A stretch of DNA of 12,329 bases from UBA1151 sp963579925 (GCA_963579925.1 CAUZJA010000067.1:1-12329); one strand, 5' to 3'; positions 1 to 7,778 are shown, numbered from the stretch's first letter. Program-made: numbers and translations. Notes: generated by a model not told the origin, from the sequence alone.

Positions 1-313
1 CGACCGCAGTTCGCCTCAACGCGACCCGCGGAAAAACAAAAACCTTGATAGGCAACCGAAAATCGCAAACGGCAGCCGCAACGGCAGCCTGGCTATCTAT
101 TCTCAGAATTCAGCCCCCAAGGCCACTTCAACGCGCCTTCTTCGCACCCAACGCCGCGCCGCCATGCTCCGATACATGATCGCCTCATCAATCGTGGGCG
201 CGAGGAAAGGTTCCCTGAGGAAACTCGAAGGGCACCTTTCCGGCATCCGAAAGCCACGCTCGGTCACCACGTAGGGGCACATTGCATGTGCCCGTGCACC
301 GCACCCCGCTCCA
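1..313. other. Intergenic region without a convincing gene
   Basis: No open frame here is convincing as a gene. The longest candidates are a minus-strand frame of 59 codons at 103-282 and a plus-strand frame of 36 codons at 163-273. Both are arginine-rich and run through strongly self-complementary DNA, so I treat them as chance. The stretch lies downstream of the minus-strand dehydratase. It holds a short direct repeat, GGCAGCC, separated by five bases near 71-89, and the hairpin cluster described in the next entry. No run of T residues follows the hairpins on either strand, so a classical intrinsic terminator is not supported. Confidence 0.5.
204..293. repeat. Tandem hairpin element
   Basis: Two inverted repeats stand close together. 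The first has perfect 8-base arms, GGAAAGGT at 204-211 and ACCTTTCC at 234-241. Inside it, CCCT pairs with AGGG and GAG pairs with CTC around a GAAA loop, giving an extended stem with one mismatch and a small bulge. A competing pairing, CTTTC with GAAAG around 236-252, overlaps its right arm. The second hairpin has perfect 8-base arms, GGGCACAT at 275-282 and ATGTGCCC at 286-293, with a three-base loop. It begins 21 bases after the dehydratase stop codon on the minus strand. It may be a REP-like intergenic palindrome, a transcript-end stabiliser or a structured RNA. Confidence 0.5.
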
Positions 314-2038
314 TCAAACCCTCAACTCAACCGGCGTCTTCCCGCGCAGGAAGTCAAAATCACACCCGCCATCTGCCTGCAACACATGCTGCGAATACAT
401 CGCTCCGTAGCCGCGGGTGTACTGCGGTTCCGGTGCCGTCCACGCCGCCCGGCGTCGCTCCAGTTCAGCCTCGTCGACCAGCAGATCCAATCTGCCGTTC
501 GGCGTATCCAACAAGATCATATCGCCGTTTTCGACCAGGCCCAACGGCCCGCCCACCGCCGACTCTGGAGTCACGTGTAGCACCACCGTGCCGAACGACG
601 TTCCACTCATGCGCGCGTCGCTAATTCGCACCATGTCCCGATGCCCCTGCTGGAGCAACTTCTTCGGCAGCGGCAACATGCCGCTCTCAGGCATCCCGGG
701 TCCGCCAATCGGCCCGGTATTCTTGAGCACAAGAACGTCATCTATCGTCACATCTAGATCGTCAGAATCGATACGTGCCTCAAGGTCATGGTAATCCTCG
801 AACACTACTGCTCGGCCGGTATGCGTGAGCAGTTCCGGTGACGCCGCAGTGTGCTTGATCACTGCACCATCCGGCGCCAGCGAGCCCGTTAGCGCCACAA
901 TTCCGCCTTCGCTGAACAGTGGCTTCTCGATGGTCCTGATCACCTTGTCATTTGTGACCGTCGCATCGGCAATATTCTCACCCAGAGTCTTCCCGGTAAC
1001 GGTCATCTCATCAAGGTTTAGCAGTGGCGAAATCCTGGACAGAATCGCCTCCACACCACCGGCATAGAACAGGTCCTCCATCAGATACTCACCAGATGGC
1101 TTCAAGTTCAAAATCATCGGTGTCGTCTTGGAAAGATCGTCGAAGTGCGACAACGGCAGATCGATCCCCGCGCGGCCCGCAATCGCTATCAAATGGATGA
1201 TCGCGTTCGTCGAGCCACCAACTGCCAGCAGGAACCGAATCGCGTTATCGATCGACTCTGGCGTGATGATGTCAGACGGCTTGATACCTTTGTTGACCAG
1301 ATCAACAATCGCTCTACCAGCCTGCTCCGAGTGCACCTTGCGACGAGAGTCAGCGCCCGGAATCGTGCCACCGCCGGTGAGGCTCATACCGATGGTTTCC
1401 GCAATTCCTCCCATCGACGATGCCGTACCCATCACCATGCAATGTCCCGGCGACCGGTAGATCGCCTCCTCCATGGAGTCATACTCGTCCTGCGTGATGC
1501 GGCCAGCCCGCAACTCCGTCCAGTAGCGGCGGCAGTCCGTGCAGTTGCCAAGATCCTGCCCGCGCCAATTGCCTTTCAGCTGCGGTCCGCCTGTCACCAC
1601 GATTGCGGGCACATCTGCGCTCACTGCTCCCATCATCATCGCTGGCGTTGTCTTGTCGCAGCCCGAGAGCAGCACCACGCCGTCCAGCGGCGCCGCTCGA
1701 ATCATCTCCTCCACGTCCATGGACATCAGATTACGCAGCAGCATAGACGTCGGAGCTATGAAAAACTCGCCCAGAGAAATAACCGGGAACTCCAGCGCAA
1801 AACCACCAGCCGCTTGTACGCCGCGCTTCACGTGCTGCGCCAAATCCCGCAAATGAGAGTTGCAGTGGGTCAGCTCACTCCATGAGTTGGCGATACCGAT
1901 TACCGGCTTGCCTTTGAACTCGTCTTCGCCGTATCCCTGCGCCTTCAGCCCGGCCCGATGCAGGAACCCCTCAAGGTCCTTCGGCCCAAACCACTCCTCG
2001 CTGCGGAGCATTGAATTCCCGTTAGTGTGTTCTGGCAT
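314..2038 (-). CDS. IlvD/Edd-family sugar-acid dehydratase, L-arabinonate dehydratase-like
   Basis: A 574-residue cytoplasmic iron-sulfur dehydratase. The family converts a 2,3-dihydroxy acid into a 2-keto-3-deoxy acid. Putative cluster ligands are Cys59 (THCNSHL), Cys127 (SGCDKTTP) and Cys200 (GHCMVMGTASSM). From memory these are the same numbers as the [2Fe-2S] ligands of the structurally known Rhizobium L-arabinonate dehydratase. Lys129, the usual carbamylated magnesium-binding lysine, is present, as is the C-terminal DARMSGTSFG segment near 474-483 that carries the catalytic serine. The NCTDCRRYW segment near 165-173 is typical of the sugar-acid branch rather than of valine/isoleucine biosynthesis. 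I chose the ATG at 2036-2038 because it gives the family length and this cysteine numbering. An in-frame ATG at 2075-2077 would add 13 residues, and the frame stays open to 2311 without family-like sequence. The substrate cannot be told; arabinonate, xylonate or a related acid is likely. Confidence 0.9.
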   Translation of the reverse strand: MPEHTNGNSMLRSEEWFGPKDLEGFLHRAGLKAQGYGEDEFKGKPVIGIANSWSELTHCNSHLRDLAQHVKRGVQAAGGFALEFPVISLGEFFIAPTSMLLRNLMSMDVEEMIRAAPLDGVVLLSGCDKTTPAMMMGAVSADVPAIVVTGGPQLKGNWRGQDLGNCTDCRRYWTELRAGRITQDEYDSMEEAIYRSPGHCMVMGTASSMGGIAETIGMSLTGGGTIPGADSRRKVHSEQAGRAIVDLVNKGIKPSDIITPESIDNAIRFLLAVGGSTNAIIHLIAIAGRAGIDLPLSHFDDLSKTTPMILNLKPSGEYLMEDLFYAGGVEAILSRISPLLNLDEMTVTGKTLGENIADATVTNDKVIRTIEKPLFSEGGIVALTGSLAPDGAVIKHTAASPELLTHTGRAVVFEDYHDLEARIDSDDLDVTIDDVLVLKNTGPIGGPGMPESGMLPLPKKLLQQGHRDMVRISDARMSGTSFGTVVLHVTPESAVGGPLGLVENGDMILLDTPNGRLDLLVDEAELERRRAAWTAPEPQYTRGYGAMYSQHVLQADGGCDFDFLRGKTPVELRV

Positions 2039-2136
2039 GTGACCGTCCGTGGTGGGGCTGAGTTGTCGTGAGTTCATTCGATAGGGCCGGTAATGTAGCA
2101 CGAGATCGGCCGTTTGCCGTGATATCGTCTCTCTAT
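2039..2136. promoter_or_regulatory. Divergent intergenic promoter region
   Basis: This 98-base gap separates two divergent genes and must carry start signals for both unless transcription begins further out. On the minus strand the sequence TGCTACATT (plus-strand 2092-2100) resembles an extended -10 element about 54 bases from the dehydratase start. No good -35 hexamer precedes it. On the plus side there is no clear Shine-Dalgarno sequence before the ATG at 2137, so that gene may be leaderless or weakly initiated. A GTG at 2068 could extend the plus-strand gene by 23 codons across this gap. Confidence 0.3.
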
Positions 2137-3252
2137 ATGGCACCAGAAAGTATCGCAACAAATACGCGCTCCCAAACCAGGTTTCCTGAGATCGATGTCG
2201 CAGGCGCTCCCCGCGAGCTTGGCCAACAGATTGGCGAAGCAACTCGAGAGACCCTGCCGTCGCTGGTTGACCATGTTCTAGCGCGGATGAATCAGAACCG
2301 AGATATTCCACTCGATACAGCGGATGTTCTGAAGGCCGCCGATAGCTACTTTGCGACCGTTGAGCAGTACTCAGTCGATATGGCTGAAGAGCTCAGAGGC
2401 ATTGCAGAAGGCAGCAACATGTCACCAGCACAGATCATGCTGATCAACGCCCGTGGTGAGGTTCCTCACCGCATCGGCGGCGGCTCAGCGCCATGGGAAG
2501 GCTGCACGACTATCGCCGTCGAGAAGGAACGCGCGTCTGCGGGCGTCGGACTGGTAGGGCAGAACTGGGACAATGACGATGAGATGCGTCCGTTCTCGCT
2601 GGTCATCAAACGCCGCCCAACCGGCAAGCCAGCCAACATGACGTGGGGTCAGCCTGGGTTGATCGCTTACATGGGCCTGAACGACGCCGGGCTTGGCGTG
2701 GCGTTGAACGCAATCCCCGGCTCGATGAACGTGGATGGCCTGCCGTGGTATTTCACGGTCCGAGGCGTCTACGAGGCAACAGACATCGCCAGCGTCAACG
2801 AGGCCATAGACCGTATGGACCGCGCCCGGCCCGGAAATCTGGGAATGATCACGCGAGAGGGCGCTGTCGACTTTGAAGTGGTGGCTGGAAAGCAACGCAT
2901 GGTTCGTGGTGATGACGATGGCCTGATGGTTCACACCAACCACTGCCTCCATCCTGATCTGACGGCGCTGAATGAGAACACGACTCTGTACGGCCAGACA
3001 TTTGATCGCAAAACACGCTCGCACTCGATTCTGGACACCAAAACCGGGAAAGTTGGCGTGGATGATGTGAAAGCCATTCTTTCCGACCACGAAAACCACC
3101 CAACATCGATCTGCCGCCATCCAAACGACCACCCAGAGTCGGGATCAGACCGAAGCGTCGTATCGATGATCGCTGAGCCAGACGCAGGCCGAATGCACGT
3201 CACAAACGGCAATCCATGCGAGAACCCATACGAGGTCTACGAACTCAATTGA
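2137..3252 (+). CDS. C45-family Ntn-hydrolase / acyltransferase-like protein
   Basis: A 371-residue protein of the acyl-CoA:6-aminopenicillanate acyltransferase (C45 peptidase) family. These are N-terminal nucleophile hydrolases made as proenzymes that cut themselves just before a cysteine, which then attacks amide bonds. The self-cleavage site appears as EGCTTIAV, giving Cys123 as the predicted nucleophile. It is followed by the family GQNWDND segment, and VHTNHCLHP lies further on. The N-terminal part (about 15-100) is the helical region with the GIAEGSNMS pattern usual before the cleavage site. The start at 2137 is chosen because family similarity begins shortly after it; a GTG at 2068 is the alternative. 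No signal peptide is seen, so a cytoplasmic location is likely. It is transcribed divergently from the dehydratase and followed after 15 bases by a small membrane protein. The substrate is unknown; beta-lactam acylation should not be assumed. Confidence 0.85.
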   Translation: MAPESIATNTRSQTRFPEIDVAGAPRELGQQIGEATRETLPSLVDHVLARMNQNRDIPLDTADVLKAADSYFATVEQYSVDMAEELRGIAEGSNMSPAQIMLINARGEVPHRIGGGSAPWEGCTTIAVEKERASAGVGLVGQNWDNDDEMRPFSLVIKRRPTGKPANMTWGQPGLIAYMGLNDAGLGVALNAIPGSMNVDGLPWYFTVRGVYEATDIASVNEAIDRMDRARPGNLGMITREGAVDFEVVAGKQRMVRGDDDGLMVHTNHCLHPDLTALNENTTLYGQTFDRKTRSHSILDTKTGKVGVDDVKAILSDHENHPTSICRHPNDHPESGSDRSVVSMIAEPDAGRMHVTNGNPCENPYEVYELN

Positions 3253-3267
3253 TCCGTTTGGTTTCGC

Positions 3268-3636
3268 ATGCTTAGCCCAACCGTAATTCGCGTCTCCGGC
3301 ATCGTCCTGGTCCTGGGAACGCTGCTGTTCATCGTGGCAGGAGTAATCGGCAGACCAGAGGGTGAGACCCCCGCCAAAGCAGCGCTCATCGGGCTGGTAT
3401 TTGGCGGTCCGATATCGGCACTGGTCGGAGTCATCACCGGTTTCATCTGGGAGAAGCTCTTCGGCTCCATCAAGGCGGTAGAGCACCTCGACTTCCGAAA
3501 GGGTAGACGGCCTGTGCGCCAGAACCCTGAGCCCCAGCCTGCGGAACCCGACCGAGATCCTGATCTGGCCGGCCGCCCCGAATCCCCCTCAGAACGCAGG
3601 TTCACCGGCAAAGGCGGCGGCAAGCGCAGGCGGTAG
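3268..3636 (+). CDS. Small two-helix membrane protein of unknown function
   Basis: A 122-residue protein that I do not recognise. It has two predicted membrane helices, at about residues 5-27 and 38-61, separated by a short loop containing RPEGETPAK. The remainder is a hydrophilic tail of about 60 residues, rich in Pro, Arg and Glu, ending GKGGGKRRR. The many charges suggest a disordered cytoplasmic tail that might touch nucleic acid or acidic lipids. The gene starts 15 bases after the stop of the C45 hydrolase on the same strand, so co-transcription is likely. No Shine-Dalgarno sequence is obvious. The frame is open and uninterrupted, and its hydrophobic pattern supports real coding. Confidence 0.65.
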   Translation: MLSPTVIRVSGIVLVLGTLLFIVAGVIGRPEGETPAKAALIGLVFGGPISALVGVITGFIWEKLFGSIKAVEHLDFRKGRRPVRQNPEPQPAEPDRDPDLAGRPESPSERRFTGKGGGKRRR

Positions 3637-3647
3637 TGTTGATCATC

Positions 3648-3703
3648 GCGGTAGATGCCTGCGCTAACATGTCTCACGCCGCTAATATATTGCTATCTAC
3701 CGC
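3648..3703. repeat. Inverted repeat before the phosphotransferase unit
   Basis: Perfect 9-base arms, GCGGTAGAT at 3648-3656 and ATCTACCGC at 3695-3703, enclose a 38-base interval. The interval includes the AT-rich run GCTAATATATTGCT, which could hold a -10 element for the unit starting at 3733. The layout suits a looped operator or an RNA hairpin in the leader. It could also help end transcription of the preceding gene, but no T-run follows. Confidence 0.4.
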
Positions 3704-3732
3704 TCCTCATTCCGAAAGAACATTTCCACTCT

Positions 3733-5388
3733 ATGGGTGCTGACGGCGATACTGACGCTAAGGGAACAAGGCTCCCCGAGCCGTCCGATTTCCCCGTCAC
3801 GTGGGGCGACGATGAAGAGCCCAAACTGCTCTGGACGTGGGATGAGTTTCATGCCCCGCTTCCGGCTTCGACGATGTCGATATCAATGGGGCAAGTCACT
3901 CGCACCGGCATGGGGCGAGCCACCAAAGAAACCGGAACTTACTCGCCGGGTGGCTTGAGGAAGTTGAACAACGGCTTTCCGTACGCCGCATCCACCGCTC
4001 CAGACCCAACCGCCGAAGAAAAAGCCGAGCGCGAACAACTCATGGACGCAGCTTTGGACACCGCTCTCGACAACTGGCTCAATGAGTGGCGACCCGGGTT
4101 GGAACGCGACCTTGAGCACATGAAGTCCGTCGATCTCGCCAGCCTCAGTGACGCCGAGCTATGGGACACCCTGCAAGAGTTCCTAAAGCTGAACAGTCAC
4201 CACTGGTATCTCCATCACCTGCTCGTGATGCCCGCAATGAATGCTGCTGACCGACTCAAGGGTGTGTATCTCCAGATCATGGGTATGGAGGCGGAAGATT
4301 CCGCCCATATGTTGCTCAAGAGCGACAACTCAAAAACCGTGCAGGCAATTGAGACGCTGGATGCCCTTGGCGCAGGTGCGGCCGCATTGGAAGAAGTCGC
4401 GTTGGTGATCAAGGGGGAGCGCGATGCCCAGAGCATCATCGAGGCGTTAGGCCAGTTTGACGCTGGTGTGAAGTGGCTCGCTACCTTCGACGCCTATATC
4501 CACGAGTTCGGCTATCGCCCCGGTGGCTACGATCTTGTGTTCCCAACGTGGAAAGAGAACCCAGCGGCCTCGTTCGACCTGATTCGTTCACGCCTCAATT
4601 CCCCCGAAACGACTGGCAACAACGAAGCTGAGTTGCTGGCCATCAGGAGCGATCTGCTCGATGCCGCACGAGAAAAAGCATCGTGTGATCCAGGACTGCT
4701 GCAGAAGTTCAATGCATCGCTATCGCTGGCTGAGGATCTCTGGCCACTCAAGGAAGATCACTCCTACTACATAGACCAGGCAAGCCACTCCATTATTCGC
4801 ATCACTTTGGCTGAAGTTGGCCGCAGACTCGCCGCAAACGGCTCGCTTGAGCAACCTGACGATGTCTGGTTCATTGATATCGAAGAGGCGGAGCTTGGCA
4901 TCAACGGCAACGCTCCATCCAATCTCCAATCTATCGCCAACGAGAGGCGCTCCGAGCGCGACGTAAACTTACGTCTCACAGCGCCCAAGTATCTGGGCAC
5001 CGCTCCCGCAGACCACGAGGCGTTGCAAACACTGCCCGGTGCAGCAGTTCAATCGCAAGACGGAGTCACCGCGCTCAAAGGCACCGCGGCTTCAAAGGGC
5101 GAGGCAACCGGCATTGCAAAAGTGATCCTCTCGCCAGATCAATTTGGGAAACTCAACACTGGCGATATCCTCATCTGCCGAAGTACCGCTCCAATGTGGA
5201 CACCACTTTTCCGGGTTGCGGCGGCACTCGTATCAGAGGCGGGCGGTGTACTCTCACATCCTGCAGTCGTCGCCCGGGAAGTTGGCCTGCCAGCAGTGGT
5301 TGGCGTTAGCGGAGCGACCACAATTATCAAAGACGGACAGACGGTTACCGTTTCCGGTACCGACGGATTGGTGCACATAGTCGAATGA
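3733..5388 (+). CDS. Split PEP-synthase/RPH-like phosphotransferase, central plus phosphohistidine subunit
   Basis: A 551-residue cytoplasmic protein with two visible parts. Residues of about 1-430 match the central, substrate-binding region of rifampin-phosphotransferase-like proteins, including the family EDHSYYIDQ segment at about 341. Residues of about 450-551 form the PEP-utilising mobile (swivel) domain. Its GGVLSHPAVVARE motif carries His509, the predicted phosphorylated histidine, and is followed by GLPAVVG. The usual N-terminal ATP-grasp domain is absent and is encoded by the next gene, which overlaps by ATGA. Together the pair would move phosphate from ATP via His509 to an organic acceptor. 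The same split is known for phenylphosphate synthase of anaerobic phenol degraders. The start at 3733 aligns with the N-terminus of the paralog at 7838-9238; an upstream in-frame ATG at 3655 would add 26 residues of unlikely sequence. The acceptor is unknown. Confidence 0.85.
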   Translation: MGADGDTDAKGTRLPEPSDFPVTWGDDEEPKLLWTWDEFHAPLPASTMSISMGQVTRTGMGRATKETGTYSPGGLRKLNNGFPYAASTAPDPTAEEKAEREQLMDAALDTALDNWLNEWRPGLERDLEHMKSVDLASLSDAELWDTLQEFLKLNSHHWYLHHLLVMPAMNAADRLKGVYLQIMGMEAEDSAHMLLKSDNSKTVQAIETLDALGAGAAALEEVALVIKGERDAQSIIEALGQFDAGVKWLATFDAYIHEFGYRPGGYDLVFPTWKENPAASFDLIRSRLNSPETTGNNEAELLAIRSDLLDAAREKASCDPGLLQKFNASLSLAEDLWPLKEDHSYYIDQASHSIIRITLAEVGRRLAANGSLEQPDDVWFIDIEEAELGINGNAPSNLQSIANERRSERDVNLRLTAPKYLGTAPADHEALQTLPGAAVQSQDGVTALKGTAASKGEATGIAKVILSPDQFGKLNTGDILICRSTAPMWTPLFRVAAALVSEAGGVLSHPAVVAREVGLPAVVGVSGATTIIKDGQTVTVSGTDGLVHIVE

Positions 5389-6329
5389 ACTACTTTCTCT
5401 CCTTTGCAGATTCCACCTCCCCAGACGTTGTTGGAGGGAAGGGCCACGGCCTGCACAGACTGGAATCGTGGGGATTTCAGGTTCCCGAAGGATTCGTTGT
5501 GCCTGCAGATATCTATCGGCAGGAACTGGCGGCAAACAACATCAGCCTGACGCCGGAACAGATTGACGGTGCCTCCGAAGAGGAAGTTCTCAAGATCGCC
5601 GCTGACATGAGAGCATCAATCAACGGGATGACCTTAAACGCAGAGTTCACTGCGGAAATTGGCGCGATATGGGATTCGATATCTGGGAAGGGCGACGGCG
5701 ATATCACAGTTGCTTGCCGCTCTTCTGCCAACGCTGAAGACTCGGCTGCCGCAAGCTTTGCGGGTCAGTACCTCACGGTGCTTGGACTCCGCAGCACTGA
5801 AGAGGTTGCCGGTGCCATCAGGGAGTGCTGGGCATCCATGTGGGAAGATAGCGCTGTCAGCTACGGAACAATGGGTGGCCACATCTTGAGCGACCTCGCG
5901 ATGGCCGTGGTGGTGCAACGCGTGGTTCCCGCCGACGTCTCTGGAGTTGTCTTCTCAATGAACCCGATCATGGGCAATCGCGATGAGATCTACATCAACT
6001 CAAGCTGGGGACTTGGTGAGGCGGTCGTGTCAGGTCTCGTGACTCCAGACACCTACGTCATCAACAAAGATTCTATGTCGGTATCATCGCAACAGATATC
6101 GGCCGTCAAGCAGATTATGTTTGTTGTTGGTGATAAAGGGACCGCGTATCAGACCGATGTGCCAGCATCTGAAGTTGGAGCCCCAACCCTGACCGAGGAA
6201 GCGGCTGTGCAAGTGGCGACTATCGCTCGGGATACCGAAGACAAAGCTGGCGTGCCGATGGACCTTGAGTGGGCATATGAGGGCGGCGAACTGTACGTGC
6301 TACAGGCCAGGCCGATTACCGTGCTTTAG
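5385..6329 (+). CDS. Stand-alone PPDK/PEP-synthase ATP-grasp subunit
   Basis: A 314-residue protein consisting only of the ATP-binding domain found at the N-terminus of PEP synthase, pyruvate phosphate dikinase and rifampin phosphotransferase. Visible motifs are GGKGHGLHRL with Lys19, ACRSSANAEDSAAASFAGQ with Arg112, VSGVVFSMNP at about 185-194, SSWGLGEAVVSG at about 206-217, and the closing DLEWAYEGGELYVLQARPIT with Glu295, Gln307 and Arg309. These nucleotide- and magnesium-binding elements look complete, so the domain should be active. Its length is close to that of the ATP domain of single-chain rifampin phosphotransferase. The start codon overlaps the stop of the preceding gene (ATGA), which implies translational coupling and a fixed subunit ratio. 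It should phosphorylate His509 of the partner subunit. The gene ends only 11 bases from the convergent MFS gene. Confidence 0.9.
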   Translation: MNYFLSFADSTSPDVVGGKGHGLHRLESWGFQVPEGFVVPADIYRQELAANNISLTPEQIDGASEEEVLKIAADMRASINGMTLNAEFTAEIGAIWDSISGKGDGDITVACRSSANAEDSAAASFAGQYLTVLGLRSTEEVAGAIRECWASMWEDSAVSYGTMGGHILSDLAMAVVVQRVVPADVSGVVFSMNPIMGNRDEIYINSSWGLGEAVVSGLVTPDTYVINKDSMSVSSQQISAVKQIMFVVGDKGTAYQTDVPASEVGAPTLTEEAAVQVATIARDTEDKAGVPMDLEWAYEGGELYVLQARPITVL

Positions 6330-6340
6330 TCGTTCGACAC

Positions 6341-7738
6341 CTATCTCTTTCGACTGGTCAGCCCCAGAGAAACAAGCACTGACCCGACGGACGCGATCGC
6401 AATGATTACAAAGAGATTGTCGAATCCGCCCGTCGCAGTCTCAGACCCACTCAGCACGCCAGCAATAATCGCTGATCCTGTGATGCTGCCCAGATAACGG
6501 TTGGTCGAATAGATTCCCGAGACGACGCCCGCGTGCTCGGCTGGTACCGACTCAACCGCACTCACCTGCATGCTGGATACGGCAAGACCAAGCCCAACGC
6601 CAGATATGAACAACGCGACCACGAGATTCGGCGTGGCGATGTCCGCGCCGCCGGTCAGCAAGATGAATGCTCCTACCGTGAGAAGCAGCATGCCAGCGAG
6701 CACTGGCGGTCTGCGCCCAATGCGATCTGACAATCGCCCTCCAATTGGAGCAAGGCCTGCGCTGCCGACCGAAAGCGCTGTCAAGATCAGACCGATTTCC
6801 AGCCCGGAGACGCTCTCGCGCTGAGTGAGGAGAAGCGGGATGGCTATCAGCATCATGTACATGGCCATGTTGCTCAACGCCACTCCAGAAGAGGCGGCGG
6901 AAAATGATCTATTCAGGAAGAAGCGCGGCTGAAATACCGGATCAGAGTGACGTGACTCAAAGACCAGGAATCCAACAAATCCAATACCCACTGCGACCGC
7001 CCAGATCAGAACAACGATATCGCTAACACTATCGCCCTTCAGCCCAAATATCAGCAGCGATGCACCTGCGATCAGGACTACGGGCAGCAAGATTGCTCCG
7101 ACGATATCGAAGCGTTCGTCAATGTGCGTTTTGATTTCCGTTCGGGGTAACCATTTCCATCCGACGTAGAGCAGTGGAATAACCACCGGGACATTCATCA
7201 GAAATATCGCACGCCAGCCAGCCAACTCCACCAGCAACCCTCCCAACGGTGGCCCAGATGCTGCAGACACTCCTGCGACCGCGCCGATCATGCCAAATCC
7301 CTGCGCACGTCGCACCGCCGGAAGGGTCGCCCGCACAAGCGCAGAGCCATTTGGCATCACTGTGGCGATGGTGAGCGCCTGAAGGAGCCGAGAGGCCAGC
7401 AGCGTTGGATAGTTTGGTGCTGCGGCCGCGAGCAACGATGCGATGCCAAATCCAACAATGCTCCACAGGATCAACCGTCGCCGACCGAATCGATCGCCAA
7501 TCTTTCCGGAAAGCGGCTGCACAGACGCCATCGCAATCAGATACCCAGTGATAAGCCAGCCAGCGTCCATAAGGCTCACAGAAAAATCATCCACGATGCC
7601 TGGCAGTGCGACCGCGATCATCGTCGAGTTGAGCGGCGCTAGAATAATTGCAAGCGCGACGAAAAGCGTGACCTGCTTCTCCAGGTCGCTTACCGGAACT
7701 TTTGACGCGGATGCGCCCGATGAACTGCTATCGCTCAT
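6341..7738 (-). CDS. MFS transporter, DHA2-type with 14 helices
   Basis: A 465-residue inner-membrane carrier with about 14 hydrophobic segments, the count typical of the DHA2 drug:H+ antiporter group. The first helix carries LNSTMIAVALP, a variant of the group's LDxTIVNVALP signature. Motif A appears as GKIGDRFGRRR at about residues 79-89, and the proline/glycine-rich antiporter motif C as GAVAGVSAASGPPLGG near 152-167. The N-terminal 20 residues are Ser-rich and cytosolic. It lies 99 bases downstream of the phosphotransferase paralog on the same strand, so the two may form an operon. A GGAGG sits 13 bases before the ATG, further than usual, and lies inside a strong palindrome, which may make expression conditional. 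Substrate is unknown; multidrug, toxic-metabolite or organic-acid export are all possible. Confidence 0.88.
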   Translation of the reverse strand: MSDSSSSGASASKVPVSDLEKQVTLFVALAIILAPLNSTMIAVALPGIVDDFSVSLMDAGWLITGYLIAMASVQPLSGKIGDRFGRRRLILWSIVGFGIASLLAAAAPNYPTLLASRLLQALTIATVMPNGSALVRATLPAVRRAQGFGMIGAVAGVSAASGPPLGGLLVELAGWRAIFLMNVPVVIPLLYVGWKWLPRTEIKTHIDERFDIVGAILLPVVLIAGASLLIFGLKGDSVSDIVVLIWAVAVGIGFVGFLVFESRHSDPVFQPRFFLNRSFSAASSGVALSNMAMYMMLIAIPLLLTQRESVSGLEIGLILTALSVGSAGLAPIGGRLSDRIGRRPPVLAGMLLLTVGAFILLTGGADIATPNLVVALFISGVGLGLAVSSMQVSAVESVPAEHAGVVSGIYSTNRYLGSITGSAIIAGVLSGSETATGGFDNLFVIIAIASVGSVLVSLGLTSRKR

Positions 7739-7748
7739 GGCAATTTTT

Positions 7749-7776
7749 AGGCCTCCGTTCGTGCGAACGGAGGCCT
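7749..7776. repeat. Perfect 28-base palindrome in the MFS leader
   Basis: Arms of 13 bases, AGGCCTCCGTTCG and CGAACGGAGGCCT, are separated by two bases, with centre between 7762 and 7763. The palindrome lies 11 bases upstream of the MFS start codon on the minus strand. The only Shine-Dalgarno-like GGAGG for that gene (plus-strand 7752-7756) is inside one arm. It may be an operator for a dimeric repressor or an RNA hairpin that hides the ribosome-binding site. It is not a standard terminator for the minus strand, because A residues rather than T residues follow it. Confidence 0.6.
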
Positions 7777-7778
7777 GC

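Noticed and set aside
163..273. Plus-strand open frame of 36 codons beginning MLRYMIASSIVG
   Set aside because: It is short, lacks a Shine-Dalgarno site and runs through the same hairpin DNA; probably chance.
103..282. Minus-strand open frame of 59 codons beginning MCPYVVTERGF
   Set aside because: It overlaps both hairpins, is very arginine-rich at its end, has no ribosome-binding site and resembles no family I know.
1145..1885. Long plus-strand open frame of 246 codons inside the dehydratase gene
   Set aside because: It is antisense to a clearly conserved enzyme and its translation is rich in Arg and His, as expected of a shadow frame.
2039..2311. N-terminal extension of the dehydratase to an ATG at 2309-2311
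   Set aside because: The extra 91 residues have no family similarity and would overlap the divergent C45 gene. Starting at 2038 gives the expected length and cysteine positions.
2485..3132. Minus-strand open frame of 215 codons inside the C45 gene
   Set aside because: It is antisense to a conserved Ntn-hydrolase and shows no domain pattern.
3655..3732. Upstream ATG for the phosphohistidine subunit
   Set aside because: The added 26 residues are Leu/Pro/Cys-rich, do not match the paralog and include the right arm of an inverted repeat.
7749..7776. Intrinsic terminator at the 28-base palindrome
   Set aside because: The T-run lies before the hairpin on the plus strand and becomes an A-run after it on the minus strand, the wrong side for termination of the minus-strand unit.
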